Of a stretch of 64,000 nt of DNA, positions 9,194 to 18,623 are shown piece after piece. Position numbers and translations under genes: made by a program. This DNA is from Polaribacter batillariae (GTDB lineage Bacteria > Bacteroidota > Bacteroidia > Flavobacteriales > Flavobacteriaceae). Where the stretch lies: NCBI RefSeq assembly GCF_017498485.1, contig NZ_CP071795.1, positions 3,082,501-3,146,500 on the forward strand. Direction: 5' to 3'. Numbering within the stretch: position 1 is the first letter of the stretch; the number at the start of each line of letters is the position of its first letter. The notes beneath the pieces are model-generated. The model made no database searches, was not told the DNA's origin, and saw only the letters and a list, made by a program, of their open reading frames with translations.

Positions 9194-11821
9194 ATGAAAA
9201 CAACCAAATTAAAATCATTTAAAATTATTTTTTCTTTGTTTTTAACTCTAGCTGTTGCAGGTGTACAAGATACAAATGCCCAGTTTTGGAAAAAGAAGAA
9301 AAAAGAGCCTACAAAAGCAGAAATGACTGCTAAGAAGAAAACAGCAAAAAAGAAAGGAAAAACAATTAAAGACCTTACTAAGAGTAGTAAAAAAATAGAA
9401 GGTTTATTTACCATTTTCCAGGATACAATTACTGGTGCTACCAAATTATTAGTTAAAAAAGACCAATTAGATAAAGACTTTATTTACTTTTCTCAAATAG
9501 CAGACGGTGTTATAGAAGCTGGTCAGTTTCGAGGGGCATACCAAGCTTCAAACGTATTTAATTTAAAAAAATACTTTAATCGTTTAGAGTTTGTAGTGCC
9601 GAATACTGCTTTTTATTTTGATAAGAAGAATGCAATATCTAAGTCTTCTAAAGCAAATATTAGTGATGCAGTTGTTGCTTCAGGTAAAATTCTTGCAGAA
9701 GATGAAAAAACGGGCGAGTATTTAATAGAAGCAGATGGGTTATTTTTATCGGAAACCTTTACAAGAATTAAAAACCCAAGACCTGGTCAATCTCCTTTTT
9801 CTTTTAGTTTGGGTAGGTTTGATAAATCAAAATCTAAAATTGAAGAAATTAAAAATTATCCAGAAAATACAAATATTAAAACAGAGTATGTTTACAGCAA
9901 TCCTACTGCTATAAATGGAGGAGGAGCTGCAGTTACAGATGGTAGAAATGTTTCTATAAAGGTTTTTCATACGTTTATGAATATGCCAAAAGATGATTAC
10001 GAAACAAGGTTAGACGATCCTAGAGTTGGCTATTTCTTAACGCAGACAAACGATATGACATCTACAGATGTTGTAAATTATAGAGATTTTATTCACAGAT
10101 GGAGATTGGTAAAGAAAAATCCGAATGCGGCTTTATCTGAACCAGTAACTCCAATTACTTGGTGGATAGAAAATACAACTCCATTAGAATTTAGAGAAAC
10201 CATTAAAGAGGGAGTTTTGGCATGGAATAAAGCATTTGAAAAAGCTGGTTTTATAAATGCAATGGTTGTAAAAGTGCAACCAGATGATGCAAAATGGGAC
10301 GCAGGAGATGTAAGATACAATGTTTTACGTTGGACCTCTTCTCCAATTCCTCCTTTTGGTGGTTATGGACCAAGTTTTGTAAACCCAAGAACTGGAGAAA
10401 TTTTAGGGGCAGACATTATGTTAGAGTTTGTACATTTTACAAATAGAGTTTATTACGATAGAATTTTTAATAATGCAACTGCGTTAAGTTTAGGTATTTT
10501 AACAGAGGAAGAAGAAAAAGCAAAATTTTTTCAAAATAAAGAAAATCGTCTTTACTGTTCTATGGGGCATTTAATGCACGAAAATACCTTGTTTGGGCAA
10601 ACTGTACTTTCTGCAGCTGGCGCTTCTGAGTTAGAAATGGAAGGGATGAAAAAAGAAGGAATGAAATCTTTAATTATGCACGAAATTGGGCATACTTTAG
10701 GATTGAACCACAATATGAAAGCGAGTCATTTATTCTCGCCAGAAGAATTAGCAGATGCAAATTTTATAAAAGGAAAAGCTTTAACAGGTTCTGTAATGGA
10801 TTACGCGGGTATTAATCTAACCATAGATAGGTCTAAACAAGGGCAATATTACGATATGGCTGTTGGTCCTTACGATATTTGGGCAATTCAATTTGGTTAT
10901 ACACCTTTTAAAACAGAAGAAGAAAGAAATAAATTATTAGAAACATCTACAAAACCAGAATTAATTTTTGGAAACGATGCAGATGACATGCGTGCTCCAG
11001 GAAAAGCAATCGACCCAAGGGTAATGATTGGAGATTTATCAAACGACCCAATAAGATATTCTATAGATAGAATAAAATTGGTAAACAAAATGATGAAAGA
11101 TGTTAAAACTCGTTTTGGAAATGAAGGCAAATCTTACATGCAATTAAGACAAGCATATTATATTTTAAGTACACAATCTGCAATGGCAGCAGGAGTCATT
11201 TCAAGATACATTGGTGGTGTTTATGTAGATAGAGCCGCTCCTGGTCAAGCTGGTGGTACGCAACCTTACACACCTGTAAGCTTAGAAGACCAAAAAAGAG
11301 CAATGGATGCTTTAAAAAAATATGTTTTTGCACCAGATGCATTTACAGCTCCTAAAGATTTATATAATTATTTGGCAAGCCAAAGAAGGGGGTATAATTT
11401 CTTTAGTGGACCAGAAGACCCTAAAATTCATGAGCAAATATTAAGCTATCAAACAAGCGTTCTATCACATATTATGCATCCAAACACATTGCAAAGAATC
11501 TCAAATTCAGAATTGTATGGAAATAAATATAAACTGTCAACTTTTATGACAGACTTAAACAATACAATGTTTAAACCAGATATTTATGGAAGTGTTAATT
11601 CTTTTCGCCAAAATTTACAAGCAGCTTACACTAAAGGTTTAATTAGTATGATTTCTGGAAAAACCAGTAGTAGATATACTGTAGCAGCCAAATCTATGGC
11701 TATTTACAATTTAAATACAATTAAATCTTGGGTTAGCAGCAATAAAGGAGATACAGCTACCAAAGCACACAAAGCACATTTAAAAACGTTAATTACAAAT
11801 GCACTTAAAGAAATAAAATAA
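9194..11821 (+). CDS. Secreted zinc-dependent metalloprotease (DUF5117/DUF5118 type)
   Basis: The 875-residue protein begins with a signal peptide (about 1-29, ending DTNAQ), followed by a Lys-rich stretch and an N-terminal beta-rich domain of the DUF5118/DUF5117 kind. The metzincin-like zinc site HEIGHTLGLNH lies at 496-506, and a downstream turn, TGSVMDYAGIN, resembles a Met-turn. Such proteins are common in Bacteroidota and are predicted to degrade extracellular or periplasmic proteins. The gene is a single transcription unit with its own terminator at 11844-11875. The start at ATG 9194 gives a good signal peptide. Confidence 0.9.
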   Translation: MKTTKLKSFKIIFSLFLTLAVAGVQDTNAQFWKKKKKEPTKAEMTAKKKTAKKKGKTIKDLTKSSKKIEGLFTIFQDTITGATKLLVKKDQLDKDFIYFSQIADGVIEAGQFRGAYQASNVFNLKKYFNRLEFVVPNTAFYFDKKNAISKSSKANISDAVVASGKILAEDEKTGEYLIEADGLFLSETFTRIKNPRPGQSPFSFSLGRFDKSKSKIEEIKNYPENTNIKTEYVYSNPTAINGGGAAVTDGRNVSIKVFHTFMNMPKDDYETRLDDPRVGYFLTQTNDMTSTDVVNYRDFIHRWRLVKKNPNAALSEPVTPITWWIENTTPLEFRETIKEGVLAWNKAFEKAGFINAMVVKVQPDDAKWDAGDVRYNVLRWTSSPIPPFGGYGPSFVNPRTGEILGADIMLEFVHFTNRVYYDRIFNNATALSLGILTEEEEKAKFFQNKENRLYCSMGHLMHENTLFGQTVLSAAGASELEMEGMKKEGMKSLIMHEIGHTLGLNHNMKASHLFSPEELADANFIKGKALTGSVMDYAGINLTIDRSKQGQYYDMAVGPYDIWAIQFGYTPFKTEEERNKLLETSTKPELIFGNDADDMRAPGKAIDPRVMIGDLSNDPIRYSIDRIKLVNKMMKDVKTRFGNEGKSYMQLRQAYYILSTQSAMAAGVISRYIGGVYVDRAAPGQAGGTQPYTPVSLEDQKRAMDALKKYVFAPDAFTAPKDLYNYLASQRRGYNFFSGPEDPKIHEQILSYQTSVLSHIMHPNTLQRISNSELYGNKYKLSTFMTDLNNTMFKPDIYGSVNSFRQNLQAAYTKGLISMISGKTSSRYTVAAKSMAIYNLNTIKSWVSSNKGDTATKAHKAHLKTLITNALKEIK

Positions 11822-11843
11822 CTTTATAAGTATTTTTTATTAG

Positions 11844-11875
11844 AAACCGCAATCTTTTCGATTGCGGTTTTTTTA
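11844..11875 (+). terminator. Intrinsic terminator after the metalloprotease gene
   Basis: An 11-bp stem (aaaccgcaatc / gattgcggttt) with a short T-rich loop is followed by a run of T, about 20 bp after the stop. It ends only about 10 bp before the next start, so the epimerase gene probably has a promoter overlapping the terminator. Confidence 0.88.
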
Positions 11876-11884
11876 TCTTTACAT

Positions 11885-12760
11885 ATGGCAAAAATTTTAA
11901 TTACAGGAGGTACAGGTTTGGTGGGTTCTAAACTCACAGAATTACTAATCGCAAAAAAACATACAGTTCGAATTTTAAGTAGAAGTCCAGAAAACAAAAA
12001 CGAGTTTAAATGGAATGTTTCTAGTAGTTATATTGATGAAAAAGCTCTAGAAAACATCGATTATATAATACACTTGGCTGGTGCAGGAATTGCAGATAAA
12101 CGTTGGACAGACGAAAGAAAAAAAATAATTATTAGTAGCAGAGTAGATACTGCAAACTTACTTTTTAATAAAGTAAAAGAATTAAAGATTCCTTTAAAAG
12201 GTTTTATTTCTGCTTCTGGAAGCAATTATTATGGAGCCAAAACTACCGATAAAATTTTTAAAGAAACAGACAGTGTTGGAGACGATTTTTTAGGAGAAGT
12301 GTGTAAGAAGTGGGAAAATGCAGCTCATCAATTTAAAAAATTAAACATTCCTGTAACAATTCTTAGAACAGGAGTTGTACTTTCTAAAAAGGGGGGAGCA
12401 TTAGAAAGAATGAAAACCCCAATTATTTCTCCATTAGGTTCTGGAAACCAATACATGTCTTGGATTCATGTAAAAGATTTGTGCAATTTATATATAAAGG
12501 CAATTGAAGAAGATTTTGTAGGAGTTTTTAACGTAGTTGCACCAGAATTTCACACAAGCAAAACATTTTCTAAAACCTTGGCAAAAGTTATTAAAAGACC
12601 TTACTTGCCAATTTCAGTTCCTAGTTTTTTATTAAAATTATTTTTTGGAGAATTGGCTGTAATTCTTTTAGAGGGTAGTAGATTGTCTTCTAAAAAGATA
12701 AAAGAAGAGGGTTTTACCTTTACCTACGATTCACTTGAAAAAGCTTTAGAAAACTTATAA
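11885..12760 (+). CDS. TIGR01777 family NAD(P)-dependent epimerase
   Basis: This 291-residue short-chain dehydrogenase/reductase is of the extended atypical type (YfcH/SDR39U1 group). The Rossmann motif GGTGLVGSKL is at residues 7-16, and the DUF1731-like C-terminal section contains the conserved SSKKIKEEGF. The true substrate of the family is not established; it is usually called a sugar-nucleotide epimerase by homology. A strong terminator follows, so it is the last gene of its unit. Confidence 0.9.
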   Translation: MAKILITGGTGLVGSKLTELLIAKKHTVRILSRSPENKNEFKWNVSSSYIDEKALENIDYIIHLAGAGIADKRWTDERKKIIISSRVDTANLLFNKVKELKIPLKGFISASGSNYYGAKTTDKIFKETDSVGDDFLGEVCKKWENAAHQFKKLNIPVTILRTGVVLSKKGGALERMKTPIISPLGSGNQYMSWIHVKDLCNLYIKAIEEDFVGVFNVVAPEFHTSKTFSKTLAKVIKRPYLPISVPSFLLKLFFGELAVILLEGSRLSSKKIKEEGFTFTYDSLEKALENL

Positions 12761-12763
12761 AGT

Positions 12764-12800
12764 AAGAAAGACGAACAAACCGTTCGTCTTTCTTATTTCT
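12764..12800 (+). terminator. Terminator after the epimerase gene
   Basis: A long stem (aagaaagacgaac / gttcgtctttctt) with a 4-5 base loop lies directly after the epimerase stop, followed by a T-rich run. With A-rich sequence on the other side it could also work from the minus strand. Confidence 0.85.
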
Positions 12801-13036
12801 CTTATTTTAAAGCATCTGGGGATTTTTTTTAACTTTAAAATTGTAAGAAATTAATTTGAAGCGAAATAACTTTTTCTATTGTTTCAACTTCTTTTATTTT
12901 TTTTGCCAAAAGTTCTTCTTCCTAAAGTAGATGTATAGAAAAAAGTACCTTTTAATGCATCATGCATTTGTAATTTGTTTTTTGAATGTAAATTTAGTCG
13001 TAAAAAATACTTGAGAGCTTACATTCAAAAAAATAC
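12801..13036. other. Intergenic stretch with a possible coding relic
   Basis: No intact gene is visible. On the minus strand, 12835-12925 is open and reads as a plausible protein end (EEELLAKKIKEVETIEKV and so on, then TAA) preceded by an in-frame stop. A shifted frame just upstream also reads protein-like (MHDALKGTFFYT). This may be a decayed gene end, but the assignment is weak and no family is proposed. Confidence 0.25.
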
Positions 13037-13201
13037 TTAAAAATCGGCCCCAGGTGGTTCTGGAGAAGATGCTTGAGCTTGTTGAGGGGTTAAAATGAAA
13101 TAAGTACCTATAGCTGTTAATGCAGCATACTTACCATAATTTCCAATTTTTTTAAGCGCTTCTTTTCTGTTGATATTGTTAGTTTTGCTTTTGGGTTTCA
13201 T
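13037..13201 (-). CDS. Small Tat-like exported peptide precursor (54 aa)
   Basis: An open frame from ATG (13199-13201) to TAA (13037-13039) encodes 54 residues. The N-terminus is basic (MKPKSKTNNINRKEALKK) and resembles a degenerate Tat signal with RK instead of RR. A hydrophobic core (YAALTAIGTYFIL) follows, then a likely signal-peptidase site after AQA, leaving a mature tail of only about ten residues (SSPEPPGADF). It starts 16 bp after the stop of the large T9SS protein on the same strand, so the two are probably co-transcribed. I do not know the function; partner, signal or adaptor roles are possible. Confidence 0.7.
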   Translation of the reverse strand: MKPKSKTNNINRKEALKKIGNYGKYAALTAIGTYFILTPQQAQASSPEPPGADF

Positions 13202-13217
13202 GTGTTGTAATTAGGGG

Positions 13218-16200
13218 TTATTCTAAAATAATTTTTTGAAAAATTTCTTTGGAAGCACTTTTTACTTTTAATAAATACACTCCAGAAGACAACTTAGGAA
13301 TTGTTATTTCTGATTTTCCGTTTGAAGAAAATATTTTAGAGGTTATTTTTTTACCATCTATTGAATATAACAAAAACAAGATTTTAGAATCTACCAAACC
13401 GTTTATAGATATTGTACGATTGTTTTTCTTAAAAATATTTACTTCATCTAAAACAGTGGGTTTTGTAGATAGTACTTTGGATTTTGTATGCAGATAGAAA
13501 TTTCCAATACCTACAGATTTTTCAGTTAATGTTGTTGTATATGAAGTGGTAGAAGAATCGAATTTTGTAAAAGTGTTGTTTTCTTTGTCTTCTAAGAAGA
13601 TGTATAGGTCTTGTGGCATATTGCTACTTTCTGGAGTAAATGTAACTTTATCGCCAATAGCAGCTTTTAATCCAATAGGAATAACCATACTTTCGTAATT
13701 ACTATTTGGCAGAGATTGTATGCCTAATTTTTGTCCTACATCATTAGTTACCAAATGCGAATAAATTTGAAAGTTGTTTGCAATTCCGCTAAAAACTTCT
13801 CCATCATAACCATCATCGAAACCAGTGGTGGTTCCTTTTATATAATAGATTTCGGTATATTTTTCGCTTTTTCCATCTGTAACGGATAATTTTATTTCTG
13901 GTCTGCTAGATTTAGAAAAGGTATCTGTATTTTGATGACTTAACATCGAAGTTGTAAAAACAACCTCATTTTCATTTTCAACTTCAATAAAAAAACCTTG
14001 TCCTGGTGCAATTTTAAAACTTTGTACAGTTACTTTTGGAATGTAGTCTCCATTACCAGCGTTTTCGGTTTGATCCCAAATCCAAATAGTTTGTGTTTTT
14101 AAAGGTTTTCCAACACCAATGTTATTGGGTAGTAAATTTCCGATATTTACATAAGACGCATACGGATTTGAAATTAAATTAAACGAATTAGAAGAGGTAT
14201 GCACAACCGATTTGTTTACGTTTCCTGTATTTAATGTTCCTGTAAAAGAAATATCACCGGCAGCTGTAAGACGAGTTGTAAATCCTTTTCCAGAAGACAT
14301 CATGTCTGTAGTGTCATCTCCATCAAGGCCATTTATAGCCCCAACTTTATAATAATTCCATCTATTAGAGGTTTTTGTATTGTCGTAAGTAGCCAATGCA
14401 ATATTTTGGTCATTTCCAGAGCCAGAGCCTCTAGTGATGTTGGAATGTAAATTGGCGAAATTTACAACAGATTGCCCCGATAAAGGAGCTCCAATTAAAT
14501 ACCATTTGTTAGCGTCTAAACTTCTTTTGTAAGTTAAGTTTCCTGTAGATGTTCCATTGGCAATAATAGTACCACCAGAATTTATAGTAAATGTTCCAGT
14601 ATTGCTAATATTACCATTAACAGTTAGAGATTGATTTGTATTAATTGTAAAAGTTCCTTCTACAGTAAAATTATTAATTGTGATTTCGTTTATATTTAAA
14701 AAAGCCGTTTTTCCTGTTGGAATTAGTACATTATCTACTGCAATAGGTACTCTATTTAAACTCCAATTGGTATCAACAGACCAATTGCCAGAGGTTGCAA
14801 TAAATTCGTTTGTAACTGCAACGTTATTTATGGTAATAGAAACTTCTTTTTTATAGTGGTTACCCACATTTGGGGCTTGATAAGTTACTACATATGTTCC
14901 TTGTGAAGATGCAGAAACATCTATTTTTCCAGTAGAACTATCTATAACCAAACCAGCAGTGCTTGAAAAGTTTCCTCCAGAAATTCCATTTATTGTTGGA
15001 GTAGGATCTAAACCATATATAGAATAAGAATTTTCTGTAAAAGTAAATTTAGAAAAATCGTTGTAATGGATGTCTATAAATTTCTCAATTACTTTTGCGT
15101 AATCTCTAGAAAAATAAGGTATTGTTGGACTTCTGCTATCAGAAACGCCATAGGTTGAAGTGTAAACAGTTCCTAAATCTCGAACTCTTCTGTTTACCTC
15201 TGTCATAATTCCATCGATAGTTCCGCCACCACCTTTTACAGTTCCACCACCTTGCACTACAGTATTGTCTGTAGAAGGGTCTCCAGAACCATGCCTAATA
15301 TTGTTGTAAAAATCTCCTGCAAAATAAGAGTTGGTACCTGGATTGGTATCGTCGCAAGAACCTTGGCTACCATCACCAACATTACTTGGTACAATTCTAT
15401 AGCCTTGTGTTCTAGAACAACCTGCATAATTTAACTCTGCATATCTTTGGCCTCCAGTAACTTGCATAATTCCTCCAAAACTATTTGCTCCTCTAATTAA
15501 ATCTTCGAAAGTCGAGTTGCTAATATTATTTTCGATTAGGTTTTTTATGGTTACTCTTGCCAATTCTGTAGCATTTGTAGCAGTATTGTTTAAGTCTTCA
15601 TCAAAAGAATTACTAGGTAAATTGTAACCTGCTTCAATTCTTGGAATAGAATGACTTTGCCCATGTAAATCGATGTATAAACCTTTGCCGAATTTGGCAT
15701 TAATATCTGCACTTGCTTGGTCTATAAAACTATGAAACGCATCAAAATAAATACCTGCAGTAGCGTTATTACAAGTGGCCACACTTTTATTTCTGTTGGG
15801 GTCTAATTTTTTACGATGTAAATTATTTATAATTATATAAGGATATGTACCAAACTGATCGAAACATTTTTTCTGAATTTCTTTTATTAACACGTCTGTA
15901 TTATCGTCCATTTCATTGGTTCCACAGCTTCTAGTGCTTATTTCACCTGGCTCTAATCTTCCTCCATGAGGTGCAGAAATAATTACTGGCATTGTACCAG
16001 GAATATACTCTATGTATTTTTTACTGTTATTGTAATATTGAGAAACTCCAGGAAAAGTATCGTTAATAATGGTTACTGTATCTGTAATTGCAATAGGGCA
16101 ACTTCCATTTGTAGTGTATGTTACTGTATAAATTCCTACAGTTGAATTAGAAACGTCTATAACTCCTGTAGAAGTATTTAAATCTAAACCAGATGTCGAG

Positions 16201-16955
16201 CTAAAAGATCCATTTTGCCCAGTTATGGCTGGTAATAAATCTACATCGTTTTTATTTACTCTAGAAGTTGGGTAAGAGAATGTAGCAACGTCTGAATTTG
16301 TAATTACTATGTTTTGAGTAGAACTGTTTTGGTCTGGATTTGTAGTTGTGTAAGTAACTACATAATTACCAACTGTAGATGCAGCAATGTTTATTTGTCC
16401 TGTGGTACTATTTATGCTTAAACCAGATGTAGAAGAAAATGTACCACCTGTTTCTCCAGTAATGGTGGGTGTTGGGTTTGAATCGGCACTACAATAACTG
16501 TTTTTGGAATAATTAAAAGAGGCATCATCTAAACCAATTGATATCGAAAATTCTAGTTCTAAATTAGTAGTTCTTGGATTTGTAACATTCGGAAATACAC
16601 CATTAAAGTTGAATATTTCTGTTCCATTGGCAAATACTTTGCCGTAAGCACCAGTTCCATTCCAGCCATCTCCATAAGTATCGTAAACTTTAACTTTATA
16701 TGTACCTTTAGGAAGACTTACTGTAGCAGAGTTTTGGTTTAAGAAAGAGGTGTTCGAGCCATTTCCGTAATTGTGGTCTATAGATAGAACAACTGTATTT
16801 GCCGAGTTTAGTATTTCCATCTTATTTTCACCAGAATAGTTTGGCCAGTTTACATTAAGATAAACATTGTTTTGCGAAAAGAAAAGGAACGATTTTAAAA
16901 AAAATATTAAGACAAAGGCATGTCTTAAAAAATTAGGGGTAATTTTTTTAGTCAT
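13218..16955 (-). CDS. T9SS-secreted multidomain protein with N-formylglutamate-amidohydrolase-like domain
   Basis: The 1245-residue protein begins with a signal peptide (about 1-28), then a CUB-like beta domain (30-135) and two repeats of a bacterial Ig-like module (160-220 and 240-300, each with FSSTSGL...STG.I). A central domain (about 305-650) shows SAPHGG (327-332) and YIDLHGQSH (427-435), the metal-binding pattern of the N-formylglutamate amidohydrolase family. A third Ig-like module and a beta-solenoid-like stretch follow. The C-terminus (last 70 residues, with SGVYLLKVKS) is a type A T9SS sorting domain. The protein is thus exported to the surface or medium. The amidohydrolase substrate is unknown; a peptide or poly-glutamate role is inference. 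Confidence 0.87.
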   Translation of the reverse strand: MTKKITPNFLRHAFVLIFFLKSFLFFSQNNVYLNVNWPNYSGENKMEILNSANTVVLSIDHNYGNGSNTSFLNQNSATVSLPKGTYKVKVYDTYGDGWNGTGAYGKVFANGTEIFNFNGVFPNVTNPRTTNLELEFSISIGLDDASFNYSKNSYCSADSNPTPTITGETGGTFSSTSGLSINSTTGQINIAASTVGNYVVTYTTTNPDQNSSTQNIVITNSDVATFSYPTSRVNKNDVDLLPAITGQNGSFSSTSGLDLNTSTGVIDVSNSTVGIYTVTYTTNGSCPIAITDTVTIINDTFPGVSQYYNNSKKYIEYIPGTMPVIISAPHGGRLEPGEISTRSCGTNEMDDNTDVLIKEIQKKCFDQFGTYPYIIINNLHRKKLDPNRNKSVATCNNATAGIYFDAFHSFIDQASADINAKFGKGLYIDLHGQSHSIPRIEAGYNLPSNSFDEDLNNTATNATELARVTIKNLIENNISNSTFEDLIRGANSFGGIMQVTGGQRYAELNYAGCSRTQGYRIVPSNVGDGSQGSCDDTNPGTNSYFAGDFYNNIRHGSGDPSTDNTVVQGGGTVKGGGGTIDGIMTEVNRRVRDLGTVYTSTYGVSDSRSPTIPYFSRDYAKVIEKFIDIHYNDFSKFTFTENSYSIYGLDPTPTINGISGGNFSSTAGLVIDSSTGKIDVSASSQGTYVVTYQAPNVGNHYKKEVSITINNVAVTNEFIATSGNWSVDTNWSLNRVPIAVDNVLIPTGKTAFLNINEITINNFTVEGTFTINTNQSLTVNGNISNTGTFTINSGGTIIANGTSTGNLTYKRSLDANKWYLIGAPLSGQSVVNFANLHSNITRGSGSGNDQNIALATYDNTKTSNRWNYYKVGAINGLDGDDTTDMMSSGKGFTTRLTAAGDISFTGTLNTGNVNKSVVHTSSNSFNLISNPYASYVNIGNLLPNNIGVGKPLKTQTIWIWDQTENAGNGDYIPKVTVQSFKIAPGQGFFIEVENENEVVFTTSMLSHQNTDTFSKSSRPEIKLSVTDGKSEKYTEIYYIKGTTTGFDDGYDGEVFSGIANNFQIYSHLVTNDVGQKLGIQSLPNSNYESMVIPIGLKAAIGDKVTFTPESSNMPQDLYIFLEDKENNTFTKFDSSTTSYTTTLTEKSVGIGNFYLHTKSKVLSTKPTVLDEVNIFKKNNRTISINGLVDSKILFLLYSIDGKKITSKIFSSNGKSEITIPKLSSGVYLLKVKSASKEIFQKIILE

Positions 16956-16997
16956 TTGTTAGGGGTTAATAAGTTTAGTTAACAAATTATTGAAGCC

Positions 16998-17030
16998 AAA
17001 AAAAGGCTATAAACAAAATTGTCAATAGCC
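16998..17030 (-). terminator. Terminator of the rsfS-yceI operon
   Basis: Read on the minus strand, ggctat pairs with atagcc across a loop of about 18 bases and is followed by seven T residues. It lies about 40 bp after the YceI-like gene stop and before the T9SS gene start. Confidence 0.6.
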
Positions 17031-17067
17031 AAATATAGGTTTTTTTTTTAATAAAAAAATAAAAAGT

Positions 17068-17691
17068 TTAAAATTCTGATGTAATGTTTAAAGCAACATC
17101 GCTCCAAGTTTTAGAAACTCCATCTGCACCAGTATGCAAAGCTTCGCAAACTTTATTTAAAGAAGCTAGTGCTTTTGTAGCATTCCAATTTGTAACATCC
17201 ATACTCGCTTTCATTGCGAAAGTTTTGTTGGTAATTGTATATGTAAAAGGCACTTTTTCTGTAACTCCGTTCATTTTTATGTTTGCATATCCAATAGAAT
17301 CATTTTCTATGATTAATTTACCAGACAATAGTTTTGTTTGTTCCATTACACCAAAAAAGAACTTTTTAATCTTAAAATCTCTACTAGAATCTTTGGTAAA
17401 AATACTGCTAACAGGAATTGAGAATTCTGTATTATTTATCGCTTCTTTTATCGTGTTTCCTTCGCCTCCAGAAGTAATATTTACAGTTTTAAATTGCCCA
17501 CCAACTGGTACTTTTTCTGTCGTTTTATAAGCTGTAAAATTAATTTTGTTTGTTGCTTCTTTTAAAGAGTAAGCAGCAGTGCTTTTTTTAACTGTTGAGG
17601 TGTTTTCTGTATTATTTTTCTTTTCTGATTTACAGGCTGTAAAATTTAAAGAAAGTACAAGTGTTAAAATAATATAAGTTACATTTTTCAT
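17068..17691 (-). CDS. YceI-like lipoprotein
   Basis: This 207-residue lipoprotein has a lipobox ending in Cys20 (SLNFTAC). The rest is a YceI-like lipocalin-fold domain, with KINFTAYKTTEKVPVGGQF, a central VTEKVPFTYTI and a C-terminal WSDVALNI. The family binds isoprenoid-type lipids in the periplasm; the ligand here is unknown. It is the last gene of a seven-gene operon, 5 bp after the acyl-CoA-binding gene, which fits a lipid-related role. Confidence 0.82.
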   Translation of the reverse strand: MKNVTYIILTLVLSLNFTACKSEKKNNTENTSTVKKSTAAYSLKEATNKINFTAYKTTEKVPVGGQFKTVNITSGGEGNTIKEAINNTEFSIPVSSIFTKDSSRDFKIKKFFFGVMEQTKLLSGKLIIENDSIGYANIKMNGVTEKVPFTYTITNKTFAMKASMDVTNWNATKALASLNKVCEALHTGADGVSKTWSDVALNITSEF

Positions 17692-17696
17692 AAGAG

Positions 17697-17963
17697 TTAT
17701 TTTTTTCTGTTAAGTATTAAGTTTGCTAAATTTATATATTCTTGTTTTGCTTCGTTTGGAGACATGCCTTTTAATTGCATCCAAGCATTTGCTTTAAAGG
17801 CATTTCTAACATCAAGTTCGTTATTAAAAGTAAAAGTACTTCCGTAATTTGCTTGTTTGTAATAAGCATAAAATTTTAACATAATGTCTGGTGCAAGTGT
17901 TTCTTTCAATTGAGACATTTTTTCAAATGCTTCAGAAAATTCTATGTCTAAATTGGTGTTCAT
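17697..17963 (-). CDS. Acyl-CoA-binding protein
   Basis: The 88-residue protein covers a whole ACBP four-helix domain. Family landmarks are LKFYAYYKQANYG (29-41), the KANAWMQLKGMS stretch and EAKQEYINL. Such proteins bind and buffer long-chain acyl-CoA in the cytoplasm. The gene directly abuts psd (no spacer) and is followed by the YceI-like gene after 5 bp, so it belongs to the membrane-lipid operon. Confidence 0.92.
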   Translation of the reverse strand: MNTNLDIEFSEAFEKMSQLKETLAPDIMLKFYAYYKQANYGSTFTFNNELDVRNAFKANAWMQLKGMSPNEAKQEYINLANLILNRKK

Positions 17964-18620
17964 TTATTTTTGTGCAATCACTTGTGTTCCTCCTTTTACT
18001 TTATCGCCAAGTTTTACATTTAGTTGGGTGCCTAATGGCAAAAACAAATCGACTCTAGAACCAAATTTTATAAAACCAGCGTCTGTACCCTGTACAATTT
18101 CTTCGCCTTCTTTGGCATAATTTACAATTCTTTTAGCCAATGCACCAGCAATTTGCCTGTATAAAACCTCTCCAAAAGTAGCGTTTTCTAATACAATTGT
18201 AGTTCTTTCGTTTTCTGTAGATGCTTTTGGATGCCAAGCCACCAAATATTTACCTGGATGATATTTACTGTATTTTACAATTCCGCTCATGGCATATCTT
18301 GTAACATGTACATTAATAGGAGACATAAAAATAGAGACTTGCAATCTTTTATCTTTAAAATATTCTGGTTCTTCTACTTCTTCAATAACCACAACTTTAC
18401 CATCTACTGGAGCTACAATAGTGGTTTCATCTAAATTTGTAAGTCTTTTCGGGTTTCTAAAAAATTGAAGTATTACGACTAAAAAGAAAACGATAAAAAC
18501 TTGAATAGATTTTATAATCCAATTGGTTTCTAATAATTTTTCTGCCATTAAAATACCGGCAATGGCTAAAATGAAAGCAATAACAATTATTTTGTATCCC
18601 TCTTTATGGAAACGAATCAT
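17964..18620 (-). CDS. psd: Phosphatidylserine decarboxylase family protein
   Basis: The 218-residue enzyme converts phosphatidylserine to phosphatidylethanolamine at the inner membrane. It has two N-terminal membrane segments (about 10-25 and 33-53), the PVDGKV motif (71-76), the NVHVTRYAMSG stretch and the self-cleavage motif FGSRVDLF. Cleavage at G187/S188 would generate the pyruvoyl cofactor. Length fits the short archaeal/bacterial type. It lies 3 bp after cdsA, in pathway order. Confidence 0.93.
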   Translation of the reverse strand: MIRFHKEGYKIIVIAFILAIAGILMAEKLLETNWIIKSIQVFIVFFLVVILQFFRNPKRLTNLDETTIVAPVDGKVVVIEEVEEPEYFKDKRLQVSIFMSPINVHVTRYAMSGIVKYSKYHPGKYLVAWHPKASTENERTTIVLENATFGEVLYRQIAGALAKRIVNYAKEGEEIVQGTDAGFIKFGSRVDLFLPLGTQLNVKLGDKVKGGTQVIAQK

Positions 18621-18623
18621 AAG

